Under the pieces are notes generated by a model. The model saw only the letters and a program-made list of their open reading frames with translations. It was not told the origin of the DNA and did no database searches. A DNA stretch of 64,000 bases, from positions 47,581,563-47,645,562 of the forward strand of contig JARCOQ010000005.1 of assembly GCA_029207755.1 (NCBI GenBank), given 5' to 3'. Source of the DNA: Chamaea fasciata (Eukaryota; Chordata; Aves; Passeriformes; Sylviidae). Positions 41,997 to 53,425 of the stretch are shown here, piece by piece. The position numbers were made by a program, and so were the translations under genes. Each line of letters starts with the position of its first letter. Position 1 is the first letter of the stretch.

Positions 41997-42649
41997 CTAT
42001 TAAGCCTGAGAACATTCTCCAAACGTTTCTTGAATTCCTTTTATCTTTTCTTCTCTTTTTACAATTCTTTCCTGCTTTATGTAAACAAAACATTTCTTTA
42101 TAAAAATAATCAGTTGACAAGTTTAATACAAATAAATGATAAATATGTATACAAAAAGTATATAAACAATGTGCAATTAATGCTAAGGAAGGTCATGAAA
42201 TCAAATTATTTGACTATTATGTGATGTTAGGAACATTAATATAATTTGCAGTTATGCACAAGAAGATAAGAGTAATCAGATTTCAGGCTTCAATAAATAA
42301 GAATGCCTTTCTTCTTGCCACAAACAGTATTTCACAATTAGCTGTGTATTGTGTTTTCCTCTTCACTCCCTAGACTTCCTTTGTACTCTATCTGATATTA
42401 ACAACAGAGGCCAAGACCATGGGCGTGATGTGCCAGAGAAAAAGTTATTTGCTTACTAAAGACAACATTTATGATCCTTTAGATACTGAACTGAGATAGA
42501 ACAAAGAAACAGATATAATATTGCGGGGATGCTTGTAATTACTTCAGTGCTTCCTCCACTGAAGACAGACAACATAAATGTTTCAATCCAAACTTGGCTT
42601 CACAAGGGCTGGCAGATTTGGGATCAAAGGTGCTATCCTAAGTATGATG

Positions 42650-42717
42650 GTAACAAAAAAACCCCAAAAACCAAAACTCAAAAACCAAACCAACCAACCA
42701 ACTAAAAACCCCACAAC

Positions 42718-42758
<41 letters not shown>
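42650..42758. repeat. A/C-rich tract with (CCAA)n and A40
   Basis: An A/C-rich segment with three CCAA units ends in an uninterrupted run of 40 A (42719-42758). Its composition is very like the tract at 21.76 kb. Confidence 0.9.
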
Positions 42759-42760
<2 letters not shown>

Positions 42761-43506
42761 AGCATAGAAGCATTATTGTTATTTATATGGATCAGAAGAG
42801 TGAAACCACAGCTGCTTTCTTATCTCTTCTCATGTTTGTACAGGAAATAAGGCGGGTAAATCTTGTCTGATACCAAAGAATTAATCAGTTCAGGACATTT
42901 TTGTGTTCATGTGGTGAAGCAAGGGGGATGGGTGTGGAAGAAGAAGAGAGATTTCTGTTCCCTTTTCCCATAAGAGTGCAGCCCAGAAGCATGCTCTGTT
43001 TATATAGACAAAGTTTGAACATTTTGCTTGCCCCATTTTTCACAGGATTCTTGAAGTGCAAGAAATGCTAGTTTCTTATATGAGTTATTTAATCTCTACA
43101 CAAGAGCCTCTGCCAATTTTTTCAACATCCAAATAATATTAATATTACCCTGTGTCTTCCTTCCTTCCTGGGCTGAAAGAGAAATATGCTGATGAGTGTA
43201 TGTGGACATGTGTGGGTGGGTGGGGGTGAAGACAAAGGAAGCAACAGAGTTAGCTCTTAGCTCTGAAATGTTTTGGCTGCTTTATTCAGTGAACTGAATA
43301 ACCTTGGTCTGACTTCTGTGAAATTTTAGTCTTCTCTGCTCATGAACTTCCTATTACCAGCCAAACACAGCTGTTCTGGGAAGTCCTGGCCAAACAGAGA
43401 TAGTCAGTCTTTGAGATATCCCATGGAGTGTGCTGAGCATTGGAGTTGAAGGCTTGAGCCAGCCTCACTTTTTTCCAGCAAGCAGAACTGGAGAGCAGTG
43501 AGCTCC

Positions 43507-43540
43507 CATTAGGTTGTACTGCTGACAGTACAACCTAATG
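43507..43540. repeat. Perfect 15-bp inverted repeat with 4-base loop
   Basis: The arm CATTAGGTTGTACTG (43507-43521), loop CTGA, and arm CAGTACAACCTAATG (43526-43540) are perfectly complementary, giving an intrastrand hairpin. Confidence 0.95.
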
Positions 43541-43742
43541 CTCCTGTGTTCATAGGCACACTGAGATTTTTCTAGGACACTGGGCTTTCTTTTGAAGCTT
43601 GATGGATTACAGGGAGTAACTGTGAGGATCACAGCTGCATAGAAGTTGTGTCTGGACAGTAATCTCTGAATTTCAGTAGATTAAATCAAATTTAAATTTC
43701 CCACCACTAACATAATAGAGTGGCTAAAAACATCCCCAGTTT

Positions 43743-43788
43743 ACCAACCAACCAACCAACCAACCAACCAGCCAACCAGCCAACCCCT
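43743..43788. repeat. (CCAA)n microsatellite
   Basis: About ten CCAA-type units, two of them changed to CCAG. The third CCAA-rich locus in the window. Confidence 0.9.
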
Positions 43789-45915
43789 ACAGCTCATCAA
43801 CTATAAACTTCTCTTAATAGTCAGGAATAATGTAGAGACCCAAATTCTGTAAGTCAGAGCAAGTGGAAGAAGAATTATCCTCTCACCCTCTGAATTTATT
43901 CAGAGAAGAAGGATCTGGGCCTTTTAATGGTGTTTATTTTCAGTCCTGCTCTTTAACCCTGGGATACTGAGAAACCATTTGTCCCAGAGCCCAGAGTGAT
44001 ATCCTTCAGGTTGGACATGCAGGTGTACTCCACATCTATGGGCAGGAGAAAGTTACTGGAAGTTATTACGTAAGATAGAAAGGAAAGCTTTTAACTGCCC
44101 AAAATGTTGGAGGAAGCATGAAAGAAAATAGCTCTGAGATAGTGTGGGAACCTTCCTCACCCACAGAAGACTGACAATATCTGTGAGCTTCAGATGGTGG
44201 TTTTTACAACAGTCCTAAGACTACACATAGATCCACATTGCAAAAACCAATATATATTCTCACACTGGGAACTTTTATTTTTGCAGACAGTTGTAATGTT
44301 GAGGGCAAAATTTTCCTCAGGGGAAAGGTCAAGACAGAATTCAAAGACATGTGTTTAAATATTTTTGAAGAAAAAAACCCACCACTTACTTGTTATGAAA
44401 TTACTCTTTTTTTTCCCCATTCCATCATGAAAGTGGAAATTAGTCATTGCAGTTATTTTGAAAAAAAATTGTTTGATTGATATGAAACTAGATTTTCCTG
44501 TTTATGTGCTCCCCCTTTCTTTTAATCTTTGGAAATTTTTAAATCTAGTTTTGAAGCGTTTCTGTCCCATGTTCAACTAGCATTTGAACTAGTTTTAGTT
44601 TTTTAATTTTAAGTAGCTGTGTGAGTTGGCTGCCAGAGCTAACACACACTCAGATATGTATATCAAGTTATTTAAATGTCTGAAATATGTTGTTTATTTT
44701 TATTTCATAGTCTTTTGACTAGCTTCTGTGTTTAAAAAACATCTCCATTTCTAAAGCTTAGTGTCAGTATGCTAGTTTTCAGCACGATTTATTCCATGAG
44801 GTTGTTGACTTTAATTATATTGTGGATACTCAAACACTCTTACTTAGTGGCTCAATTATTCTTGCTTCTTGGATCAGTTCCTAGGTATTACTTAGAACTA
44901 AATGGAAAAGTAAAAATAAAGTCTTGTTTTCTCATGTGCTGTAGAACTAGTTGTTCTAAGAAGCACTTGTTTATCATGTTGAGAAATCTCTTCATAAGCG
45001 GTAGACCATGTGGTGCTTGACTTACTCACATCCTGAAACACAGAAGCAAGTTTGAAAAGGACTGTCCAGATTGGTAAATCCAGTTACTTGATGCTCTGGG
45101 CAACCTGGGTTTGGAAACCCTACTCTGTTGCAGAGCTGATAGGGTCAATTCCCTTACTGGAGTGCTCAGCAACTCTGCTGAAGCCTTCCTAGCATGAGCT
45201 GGGCACTCAGTGAGGGAGGCATAGATGTGGATCATGGCTTTAAAGACAGAGGCTGGAAATCAGACTTCTCCTAACCATGAGAGCTGTGGACTGTGAAACA
45301 GCCCCTGGGGGGTGCTGGAAACAAAACCTGACTGCTAGTCCATTGTCCTGCTGGAAAAGTCTTGAGGTCAATGCAGGGATGGAGAGGCTCAGCAACTCCC
45401 ACAGGCTATAGGGAAAACGTCTGTCATTTTGGTGCAATGAGTGCAAATTATATTGTCTTTTTAGCCCTCATCTACAGCAATTCCCACCAGAATTATTCCA
45501 TGAAGGGGGGTGACCTGAGCCATGCAGAGGAATCCTGCTGAGGTCTCCCTGGTAACTTATCCAGTGGCACCAACAGATGCCCATGTCTGCTGGCACATTC
45601 TCAGTAGACATCTGAGAATCAGTATTCTGTCCTCACTTTTATAATCGTTGGTTCATAGTTCTTTATTTTGTTCCCCATTTACTTCCAGCTTATGAGCTTT
45701 TAATTTACAGTAGGATTCTTACTGCTAATCCCGATGGCAGACCTCTCCTTTGCCCTATTGCATATTATTCTGTTCCTGTTAATGAAGATTTAAAGGTCAT
45801 CCTTTTCATCTTGTATGAGCTCTCAGACTTCCTTTTCACTGCTGTTGTCTTCTTGCTTTCTGTTATTGACAAAATTCCTGAACAAGCATCCATTTTTAAA
45901 GCCAGTCATTAAGAG

Positions 45916-45972
45916 AAATAAAGTAAAACAGAGTAAAATAAAGTAAAGTAAAGCAAAGTAAAGTAAAGTAAA
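45916..45972. repeat. (AAAGT)n microsatellite
   Basis: About ten imperfect five-base units of AAAGT/AAAGC lie in the desert between ERP27 and MGP. Confidence 0.85.
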
Positions 45973-47133
45973 GGTAGTCCCGAGTGAAATTCAATTGACA
46001 ATTTCTCATAATTTCTTCTTTCCACTGCTTAAGCTTTTGCCCCGTTTGTCTGTTTCTTTACTATCTTGCTGGTTTGGTTTTAATGCCCATTTTCTCCTAC
46101 CTAACTAAGAGTTTGCCAGATGGCACTGGGGCCAGTCATTTACCAATATCTCGGTAGATGAGGTTGACCAGGTCTTCTGAGTCCTGATTTCTTTCAGGAT
46201 TCAGCATGTCATAGGGCTGAAAACTTAGATGATCCTGAAAGGTGGTAGACAAGGGCAAGAAACGCCCTCCTGTTTGTATTACTTTTCAAAGGTGGTTCCT
46301 GATCACGTGCCCTTTGCCTCGAGGACAGCACAAAATTGCTGCTCTCAGGCTCTGAGGACCAGCTGCTGCTTGTACAAGGACATAGGTAACATGGTGCCTC
46401 ATTGCCACAGTGAAGTCTGAACCTTCCCCAGACTAATAGAGCACTTTAGAAGATAAAGATAAAACTTTGGACAGGAACTGCTCACTCTTCTTTGTCCAAA
46501 CAGTGGTTGTTCTTTATCTCCATGGATATGCTCTCGTTTTGGGCCAGAAGCCCAAAGCCCAGTCTAGCAGTCACATGTCCTGGGCTGCCCAGCACTGCCG
46601 TGAGTCTGATGAGAGCAGAGGGTGCATCTCAGGGATTTTAGTTTGTGTAAGCCAACTCTTTGCCTCATAGAATGTGTCACTTTGGGGTGTTTCAGAGCTG
46701 ACACCTTAGTTATGTGAGTTTTCAGTTGTATATTAGCCTGCCATTAAGAGGGGGGATCAGTTGTAAAAGCAGCATGAAATGAGATGGGAGAAGGCTCCTT
46801 GCCTACTGCTCCCTGTGGAAGAGCAGGTGCCCTGGCTAGCTTGAGATAAAGCACAGCCAGAAATGGAGGGGGTGAAAGGTGGGAGGATTCTTGCAGCAAA
46901 GAAGGAGAATGGAGCTTGTTCTCATATCTCTGTCCACTCATTGCTCCCAGGCACAGATAGGGAACCTGGAGGTGGCTGTGTCCCCACTAGCTGCTGGTGT
47001 GGGCTCTGGCTCTCTCCCTTTTGGCTCAGTTCTTTGATGTTGCTGGCTTCCTGGCTGTGGGCAGAAAGTGACTCTGATGGTAGCCTGGGGGTGGATCAAG
47101 AGTGGGAGAGGGGAGGAGTCACTGATCGATGCT

Positions 47134-47226
47134 AATAAATAAAAGGTCCCTCTTCTTCGGTCCAGGGTCCAAGACGCCGGGACAGCTGCCCCCTGAGACA
47201 AGAGCTGCAGACTGGCAGACAGCTTA
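47134..47226 (+). promoter_or_regulatory. Promoter-like segment with candidate non-coding exon upstream of MGP
   Basis: A TATA-like AATAAATAAAAGG (47134-47146) is followed about 30 bases later by a CpG-containing segment (from about 47165) that ends at a consensus donor, TTA then GTGAGT at 47227. An acceptor-like CTAATTTTGCAG at 49874-49885 lies just before the MGP start codon. Together they could form an alternative first exon of MGP, or belong to an unrelated non-coding transcript. No coding potential is seen. Confidence 0.35.
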
Positions 47227-49719
47227 GTGAGTATGCAGGGACTGCCTTGCTTTTCCTGGACAGCTGCTTATTATTCTTATTGCCTTGCTGGTGCTTCAGC
47301 GCTGTAAAATGTTAGGAGTGTTTGTTACAGCATGTATAGTGTTGTGATTTTCCACTCCAGCAACAGACACATCAGGGCTGCTTTTCTGATCCCTCCTTCA
47401 TTTGTAAGTCTACAGAAATTTCCCTGGCATGTGCAGATTTTTCTTAGCTCCTGTCTCTATTTCTAACCAGTGGATGATGCAAGAAAGCAGAAGGATTTGG
47501 CTCACTGTGCTGCGTGGTATGTTACCCCTAGGGCAGCTCACAGTTTGTTGAGTAGGGGAGATGTGAGCTGGGAAAGTATGGAGTGCAGGGGGAGTAGAAA
47601 GGAGCACTTTTGCAAGATGAAGCATTCCCTGAAGGAGATTTGTTGGTATAGGGCTGTGTAGCTGGTGTGTTTATTCATCCCTTGAAAAATGTATTGCCTC
47701 TGTGGTGAAAAATGAAACATTTGGGTTAAGGTGGTGTTTGTGGCTGTTCTCCTGTGGTTGATGGCAGGGTATGCTCCAGGCATTCTGGGATTAAAATCCT
47801 CTGAAATGGGAGCAGAGTCTTCTAGGGAGCACTGCCCTGAGTGAAGACAAATAAAGAGGGTTTGGCTCAAAAGCATGTTGGAGTTTCCCACTGGGCAGCC
47901 TCACTATCATTCCAAAGTACACCTAGCACCTTCCTTTCTAGGCCCCACTGCTTTCCCACTGGGGTCTGTCCTCCAGCCTCTCCCTCATGTTTTCCTTTCT
48001 TAGCAGCTACTGTACAAGACATTTGGGAAACCTATGAAATCCACATTCAACAATAAGTCCAAAACTTCTAAGTTCAAAGAAATTAAAAGGATCTCAGTGC
48101 AGAGAATTTCCTTTAAAGAGACTGTCGTGGCAGGGCACAGAGCAGCAGCAGCAGCAAAGTCTCAGGTCGCCTTTGACCTTGTGTCTAGAGTAAACTAACT
48201 TATGGCTTTTTCCCAAATTCTCCTCCTCATTTCAGGCTAAGCACTGAACAGGCAAGAAGTGGATGTGTATGGGGGCAGCTTTATGGTACAGGATGAGCTG
48301 TTCTCCACATGGCTTGGGATAATGGAGATGAAGAGCAATTCTTTCTCTTTCATCTGAAGCTGAAGTCCCTGGTCAGTTTTTCTTCCTGAGGCAGGAGGCT
48401 TCAGGAAAGGGTTGTGAGTTTGGTATTGAATGGATAAATTGCAAATCCCAGAGTAATCTTTTTCCAATGAATTTCACTCCTCACTGATGAAGTGTTAGGC
48501 TCTGGCTAAATGTCCCTTTAGTTCTTGGCTGTGTTACCCTCAGTGCAGCTTCCTGGTTTGGCCTCTGAAGGTGATAGCAGTGACAACAGCAAAGTAGTTT
48601 GGGGAGAATGGTCTGCACCCAGAGGGCATTCACTTTGCATTGTGTCAGTGAGAAATCCTGATACCTGCATATACACAGAGACAAAACAGGCAGTCCAAGT
48701 CACAGCTTGGATGAGACAAGAATGGTTCCTGTGCCCTAGATTCATCCCCAGGGAGTGCATGGGGTCCCAGCCCCATCACTGCCACTAGGGGAGGGCTGGC
48801 AGGCAGTGGGTACCCACCCTCCCTCCCTACCTTACCTCTAGCAAACTCTTCCCTTTTCACCCACCAGGGATAGCCATCTCTGTAAATACTTTTCTCTTTC
48901 ACTGCTTTCTACTGATCCAAGAGTTGGAGAGCGGAATACCCAATGTTTTGTCCCTCTCTGCTGCCCATGATATTGGATCCAATTAAGCTCTTGCAGGTGT
49001 TAAAAGGCAAGGTAATTCTCCCTGAGACTGCTGGCCTTGAAGATTCATCCCAGATGAAAAGTCTTACATTGAAATGTGACCTCGGTGCCTAGTGAGGCAA
49101 GGACTAGACCAGTGACCAGGACTAGACTAGTGCTAGACCAGAGGGGGAAATGTTTTCCTCTAACTCCACAAAGATGTTGTCCTTTGGGCTGCGAGAGGAG
49201 TGTAGGGTCAGCACCACAGTGAGAGCCTTCGAAGAGTTCTGGGTGCTGCTGTTATTTCATTATAAAAACCATGATCCCAGCAGCAGAGGGATTCTTTCAG
49301 GTTGCTGCTTGTCACTCCTGAGGCAATGAAGTAGAGGATGAAATGGAGCAGCAGGGTGGTATTCCTCCTCTGATAGCTGGCAGGCTGGCATTGCAACAGA
49401 AGCAAGCTGAAGAGAGGGGGACTGAGTGGGACAGGAATGTTTGGAGCCTCATGCTCTGTGTCTCCATCAGCAAAGCTGACAGAAGAGTTTGGGCTGGTTG
49501 TATCCAGGCAGGGTATGATGAGAGCAAATGAAGCAGATCAGAGGAAAAGTCAGAAAAACAAACATTTATATTTGGGATCAACACACACCTCTGCCTTTGG
49601 GCCCCTGGCAGCCCATGAAATTCCTTCCACTTGCCTAGGCCAGCTTTTCTGAGTGTGGAGTGCTAGTGACATGTTTGCCTCTGGATTGTGTCCCCCAGCC
49701 CTGAACTATGACAGGAAGG

Positions 49720-49729
49720 GGGCATGCCC
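49720..49729. promoter_or_regulatory. Perfect p53-type decamer (half site) upstream of MGP
   Basis: GGGCATGCCC fits the RRRCWWGYYY decamer exactly, inside a longer near-palindrome (GGAAGGGGG/CCCCTTCC flanks). It lies about 250 bases before the MGP start codon. No second half site is adjacent, so function is uncertain. Confidence 0.3.
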
Positions 49730-49855
49730 CTTCCTTCCCAAAACCTAACCCAGTCTGCTAATAGAGGATGTTTTGTAATAGCTCCAAGAAGAGTGTGTAC
49801 CAGCTAGCTGTCACCTTGCCCAGCCTCTTTCGGGCTCCCTCCTAGCTCTGTTTTC

Positions 49856-49865
49856 ATAATAAACA
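49856..49865 (+). promoter_or_regulatory. MGP: Possible TATA-like element of MGP
   Basis: CATAATAAAC lies about 110 bases before the start codon, giving a start site near 49888-49895 and a 5' UTR of about 80 bases. It is a weak match to the TATA consensus. Confidence 0.35.
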
Positions 49866-49971
49866 TTCCACTGCTAATTTTGCAGCCAGCCCAGGATCTG
49901 CAGCTATCCTCAGTGAGAAGAGAGCAAAACACAGAAAGACAGAGTGAGAGATTCCTCCCTGCGCTGGCACA

Positions 49972-50032
49972 ATGCGCACTCTCCTCATCCTTACACTCCT
50001 GGCTGCCTTGGTGATTGCTGCCACTTGCTATG
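49972..50032 (+). CDS. MGP: MGP exon 1 (signal peptide)
   Basis: It encodes [20 protein letters not shown] and ends in phase 1 at GTAGGT. The hydrophobic leader is typical. Confidence 0.95.
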
Positions 50033-53000
50033 GTAGGTGACCTTTATTACTGTGTAAATGAAAACTGCAAACCTGCAGACATTTATGGGTCTGTTCAGAT
50101 GTTTGTTATTTGACTTTCTGTCTTCTTTGCCGTTAACTTGATCTCTTGCTTGCTTTCCTTCCCTTGTGCCAGATCCTCCTAGCCCTGATCCGGAGCTCTT
50201 ATCTCTAGTCATCGGAATTCACTGTCCAGGATGCTTCAACCCCTTCCTCTCTGTTCCAGCTCACCTTATAAGACTGCTCCTCTTTTTGTCCCTTTGTTGT
50301 CTGGACTATGATAAGAGTGCTAATTCTTAATTATTCCTTGCTAATTGGAAGATTTCCCTTTTTCCTCTTGTAATATCATCCCCTTTTTCCTGTGAGGCAC
50401 ACAGTTCCATATTGGTGGAATTAAGGTGCTGCTTCATGCAAGAGTCAAGTGCACTTCACAGTTATAATCTATCCTCTAAGAACACATGCAAGCTTTGAAG
50501 GTAAACTGGTATCATATCCACTGTAGTGTCAGGTGCAGAAGGTGAGGAACTGTGCTGGAGAATCAAGCTGGATGACCAAGCATGAGTCTGAAAGCACTGA
50601 CTAAATCACCAGGTAGCTCTGTATTAAACTCCTGAGCACTTGAAACTCCTCATATAAATTCTAGGTCACACCACTGATCCCTTTCTCTTCCTTTTAAACA
50701 TGTGCCTTAAAACCCAGCTTCTCTGATTTCTGTGTGTGCTCTGTTGATCTGTGGTAGATGAAATACTGAATCCCATCAATAGAGTGTCATAATACATGTT
50801 TCATTCTTTCTTTCCACAGAGTCCCATGAGAGCATGGAGTCCCACGAGTACCTCAGTAAGACACTGCTTTACTGTGTTATTGAATTTGAAGAGTGCTACG
50901 GACATGTCCAAGATCATTTACTCATGCTCCCACTAGGGATAAAATAGATAGAATCACTGAGCCCAGGGAAATTGAATTTACAGAGTGATGGAGTTTCAGC
51001 ATGAAAAGGGAGAGAGTTAAAAGAAGACTTCACGTGTTTTGGCATGAGTTCATACCACTGTTTTGCATAGAATATAATGAGAATTGGGAAAAAAAAAAAT
51101 TGAGAACAGAGCTCAGGTCTCTGTTACCTGTACCAAAACCAGGTTAACTGACACTAGAAAAGGACATTGCTCAAAAAACTCTGGGATGAGCATGGAAAGA
51201 GGTACTCTAGAAGCCATGTACAGGATTCATTCTCCCCCAAGAGCAAGGAGAGCCTTACTCTAAGCACCTTGGAAGCAGGCAGGGTGTGTGAATAGGAGGG
51301 ATCCTTTGGCTGGAAGAGGAAGAGAGAGTGTCACAGGAAAAGCATGAAAAGGGTGGAGAGTCTCACTCTGGAGCAAGCAATATCCTGGAGATATTAGAGA
51401 ACAGGTGAATCAAAAATAAAAAGAAATTAGGACATCTGGAAGAAGAACAAAGCAGATAGTCAGCAACACAAAGGCACATGTGGAAGCCACTATCAGTGAC
51501 ATCCACAGACTCCTGAACTCTGCAACAGGACTGTGATGTTTCTCAAAAAAGTCAGAAGGGACTTTCAGGCCCCTCAGTCCAAAACTGCCACACAGACTCC
51601 TCAATGACTGTTTAACCTTGGAGGCAGAGAGACTTACTCAGGCCCTTCCTTCCTGTGCACAATTTCACAATTCTTGTAGTTCTTCTGAGAGTGCTCAGAT
51701 GTCCCATGGTCTCTGTAGCTTGGTGCCTGCCTCTCCTGGGCCATGTTCCACTCACTCAGAGGGTCTGTGGCAGCAAAATCACAATAACATTCCCCTGAGT
51801 GATTTGAATAAGAGCAGAACAAGAACAGCATGGGCATTCTGTACAGGCTGCACTAGCCACTGAGAGAGCCTGTACATGAACCAGCCAGGGGACAGGAGGG
51901 AATATTAAAAGATCCTGGATTTCACTGTACATGGGAAGGCAGATAAGGAGGCTGTTATAAAGGAGGAAGCTAGCTTTTGTTGAAATCTGGCATTGGAAAA
52001 ACCGTTCTGAATAACCTCTTGCCTTCTCAGATCCCTTCCTTAACAGGCGAAGGGCCAATGACTTCATACAGGCTGACACGAGACTAAGAGCCATCACTCA
52101 GGAGAGGTATGTCATGGCCTCAGGACGTGAGGGTGAGAGTGGGAAGAGATGTCATGGCCTCAGCTGAGGCTGAGAGTGGGAAGAGATTCCTCCTTGCCAA
52201 GCACAGGCTGGTAGCAGGAGTGGCAGCCATGGTGAATTTTGAGAAGCCTCAGTCCTTCTTCTAATGTGAGGTACAATTTAAGTCCCCAGTCCCAGGAAAA
52301 GCAAGAATGCAGATAAACAGAGAGCAGGTCCTTTGATTTGGACACATGTCGCATACTGAGAAGACTGATTAATTTTTCTGAAGGAAGCACCAACAGAAGG
52401 AGAGAGAATGAGTGAGGAATGGGCCAAAAGACAGACTAGTTTGAGATCTTATTCTTGTCCTCAGATCTCATGAAGGACTTGCATGATATTTTCTAAATCA
52501 AAGGACCATCTGAGGGCCTCCTTGCCTCATTTATAAAATATGGATATAACCAATTTCATGCTTTATTCAAAGCTTGTGAAAATAAAGACTGAAGCACAGA
52601 AATCATCTCTTAGTGAGGCACAAGGGAAACCTTCTTCTCAGTACGAAGTGACCCCTTTACAGAATATTTCAGGTCTTTTTTCTATGTATATGTTTAGGAA
52701 AGATCAGAAGAGCTGAAGAGCTGAAGAGAGCAGGCCAGGGAAGGCTGCAAAGGGGCGACCCTTCCTCAAATTGTGGCAGGAGCCATTCCCCTCTCCCCAC
52801 CACCTTACTTAGGCCCTAAATAAAAGGTTGCCTGAGGAGGCAAAACATTCCTGCTGTAGTCATGTCACTCCCCGGGTGTGGTAAACACAGGAGCTGGCAT
52901 GGTAAGAACTCTGTAGCTGGGTGATGGACTCTGATGGTGGATCCTTAATCCCAGTGGGGAGTTTCATGACAGGAAAGGGCTGCAGACAGATATTTAAGAT

Positions 53001-53175
53001 GACAGCACTTACTCCTCTTTTCTCCTACCATTACAGGATCAGGGAGCGAAGTAAGGCACCCCAGGAGCATCAGAGGGAGCTCTGCGAGGACTACTACCCT
53101 TGTGAAATGTATGCTTTTCGCCATGGCTACGCTGCTGCTTACAAGCACTATTTTGGGAGGAGGAGGACTAAGTAA
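49972..53175 (+). CDS. MGP: Matrix Gla protein (four coding exons)
   Basis: Joined exons 49972-50032, 50820-50855, 52031-52106 and 53037-53175 encode 103 residues, the same as human MGP. The protein is a secreted, vitamin K-dependent inhibitor of soft-tissue and cartilage calcification. It shows a signal peptide (residues 1-19, ending TC before Y20), three SxE serines for Golgi kinase phosphorylation (S22, S25, S28 in ESHESMES), the carboxylase-recognition ANxF motif (A41-F44) inside the mature chain, and Glu at every position that is Gla in human (E21, E57, E61, E68, E72), plus E75 next to C74. C74 and C80 form the conserved disulfide. The C-terminus GRRRTK is basic. No furin site precedes the Gla region, as expected for MGP. 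Intron phases are 1, 1, 2. Confidence 0.97.
50820..50855 (+). CDS. MGP: MGP exon 2 (phosphoserine segment)
   Basis: A 36-base exon between CCACAG and GTAAGA. It encodes [12 protein letters not shown], with three SxE phosphorylation motifs. It was found by phase and family sequence because it is too short for ORF detection. Confidence 0.95.
52031..52106 (+). CDS. MGP: MGP exon 3 (carboxylase-recognition segment)
   Basis: A 76-base exon between CTCAG and GTATGT. It encodes [20 protein letters not shown] and AITQER, with the ANDF docking motif. The human PQQRW segment is replaced here by QADTR. A 40-bp tandem duplication begins right at the donor. Confidence 0.94.
52109..52186. repeat. 40-bp tandem duplication at the MGP exon 3 donor
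   Basis: Two copies starting ATGTCATGGCCTCAG and ending GAGAGTGGGAAGAG are spaced 40 bases apart (52109 and 52149). The first begins two bases after the donor GT, so the duplication starts within the donor consensus region of the intron. Confidence 0.9.
53037..53175 (+). CDS. MGP: MGP exon 4 (Gla domain)
   Basis: The acceptor TTACAG is followed by [45 protein letters not shown] and a TAA stop. It holds most of the Gla positions and the disulfide. Confidence 0.97.
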
Positions 53176-53425
53176 AGGATGACCTGTTCCCACCCTTCCC
53201 ACCCTGGGGCCCGGAGCCCAGGGTATCCTCCCCAAAATCGCAATGGCTCTGAAACATACTCAGTTGCTTGCATCCCTGTATGTTATCCTGCCTGCTGCTT
53301 CTCTCCCATGTAGCCATGTATTCCTACACTGTGTTAATTAGCACTGAGCTGATGTTGCAGAGATCACAGAGAGTTCAGGATGTGGGTGTTTCCTACAAAT
53401 AAATTGCTGGTTTGATACTATTGTC
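53176..53425 (+). other. MGP: MGP 3' UTR with poly(A) signal
   Basis: A short 3' UTR ends with AATAAA at 53398-53403, followed by a TG-rich stretch fitting the downstream element. Confidence 0.8.

Larger units (their letters stand above)
31950..47100. other. Intergenic desert between ERP27 and MGP
   Basis: About 15 kb without a gene I can support. It holds CR1 fragments at 34.7 and 41.9 kb, A/C-rich microsatellites at 42.65 and 43.74 kb, an AAAGT repeat at 45.9 kb, a perfect hairpin at 43.5 kb and three G6 runs at 37.7 kb. The longest open frame not due to CR1 (32987-33475, 162 codons) has no recognisable domain and low-complexity serine/threonine-rich content. Confidence 0.7.

Noticed and set aside
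42583..42850. Open frames encoding poly-Lys or poly-Phe
   Set aside because: They are translations of the A40 run.
44238..44480. 80-codon frame with several cysteines, resembling a small secreted protein
   Set aside because: The N-terminus is not a clear signal peptide, and there are no splice or promoter signals or family match.
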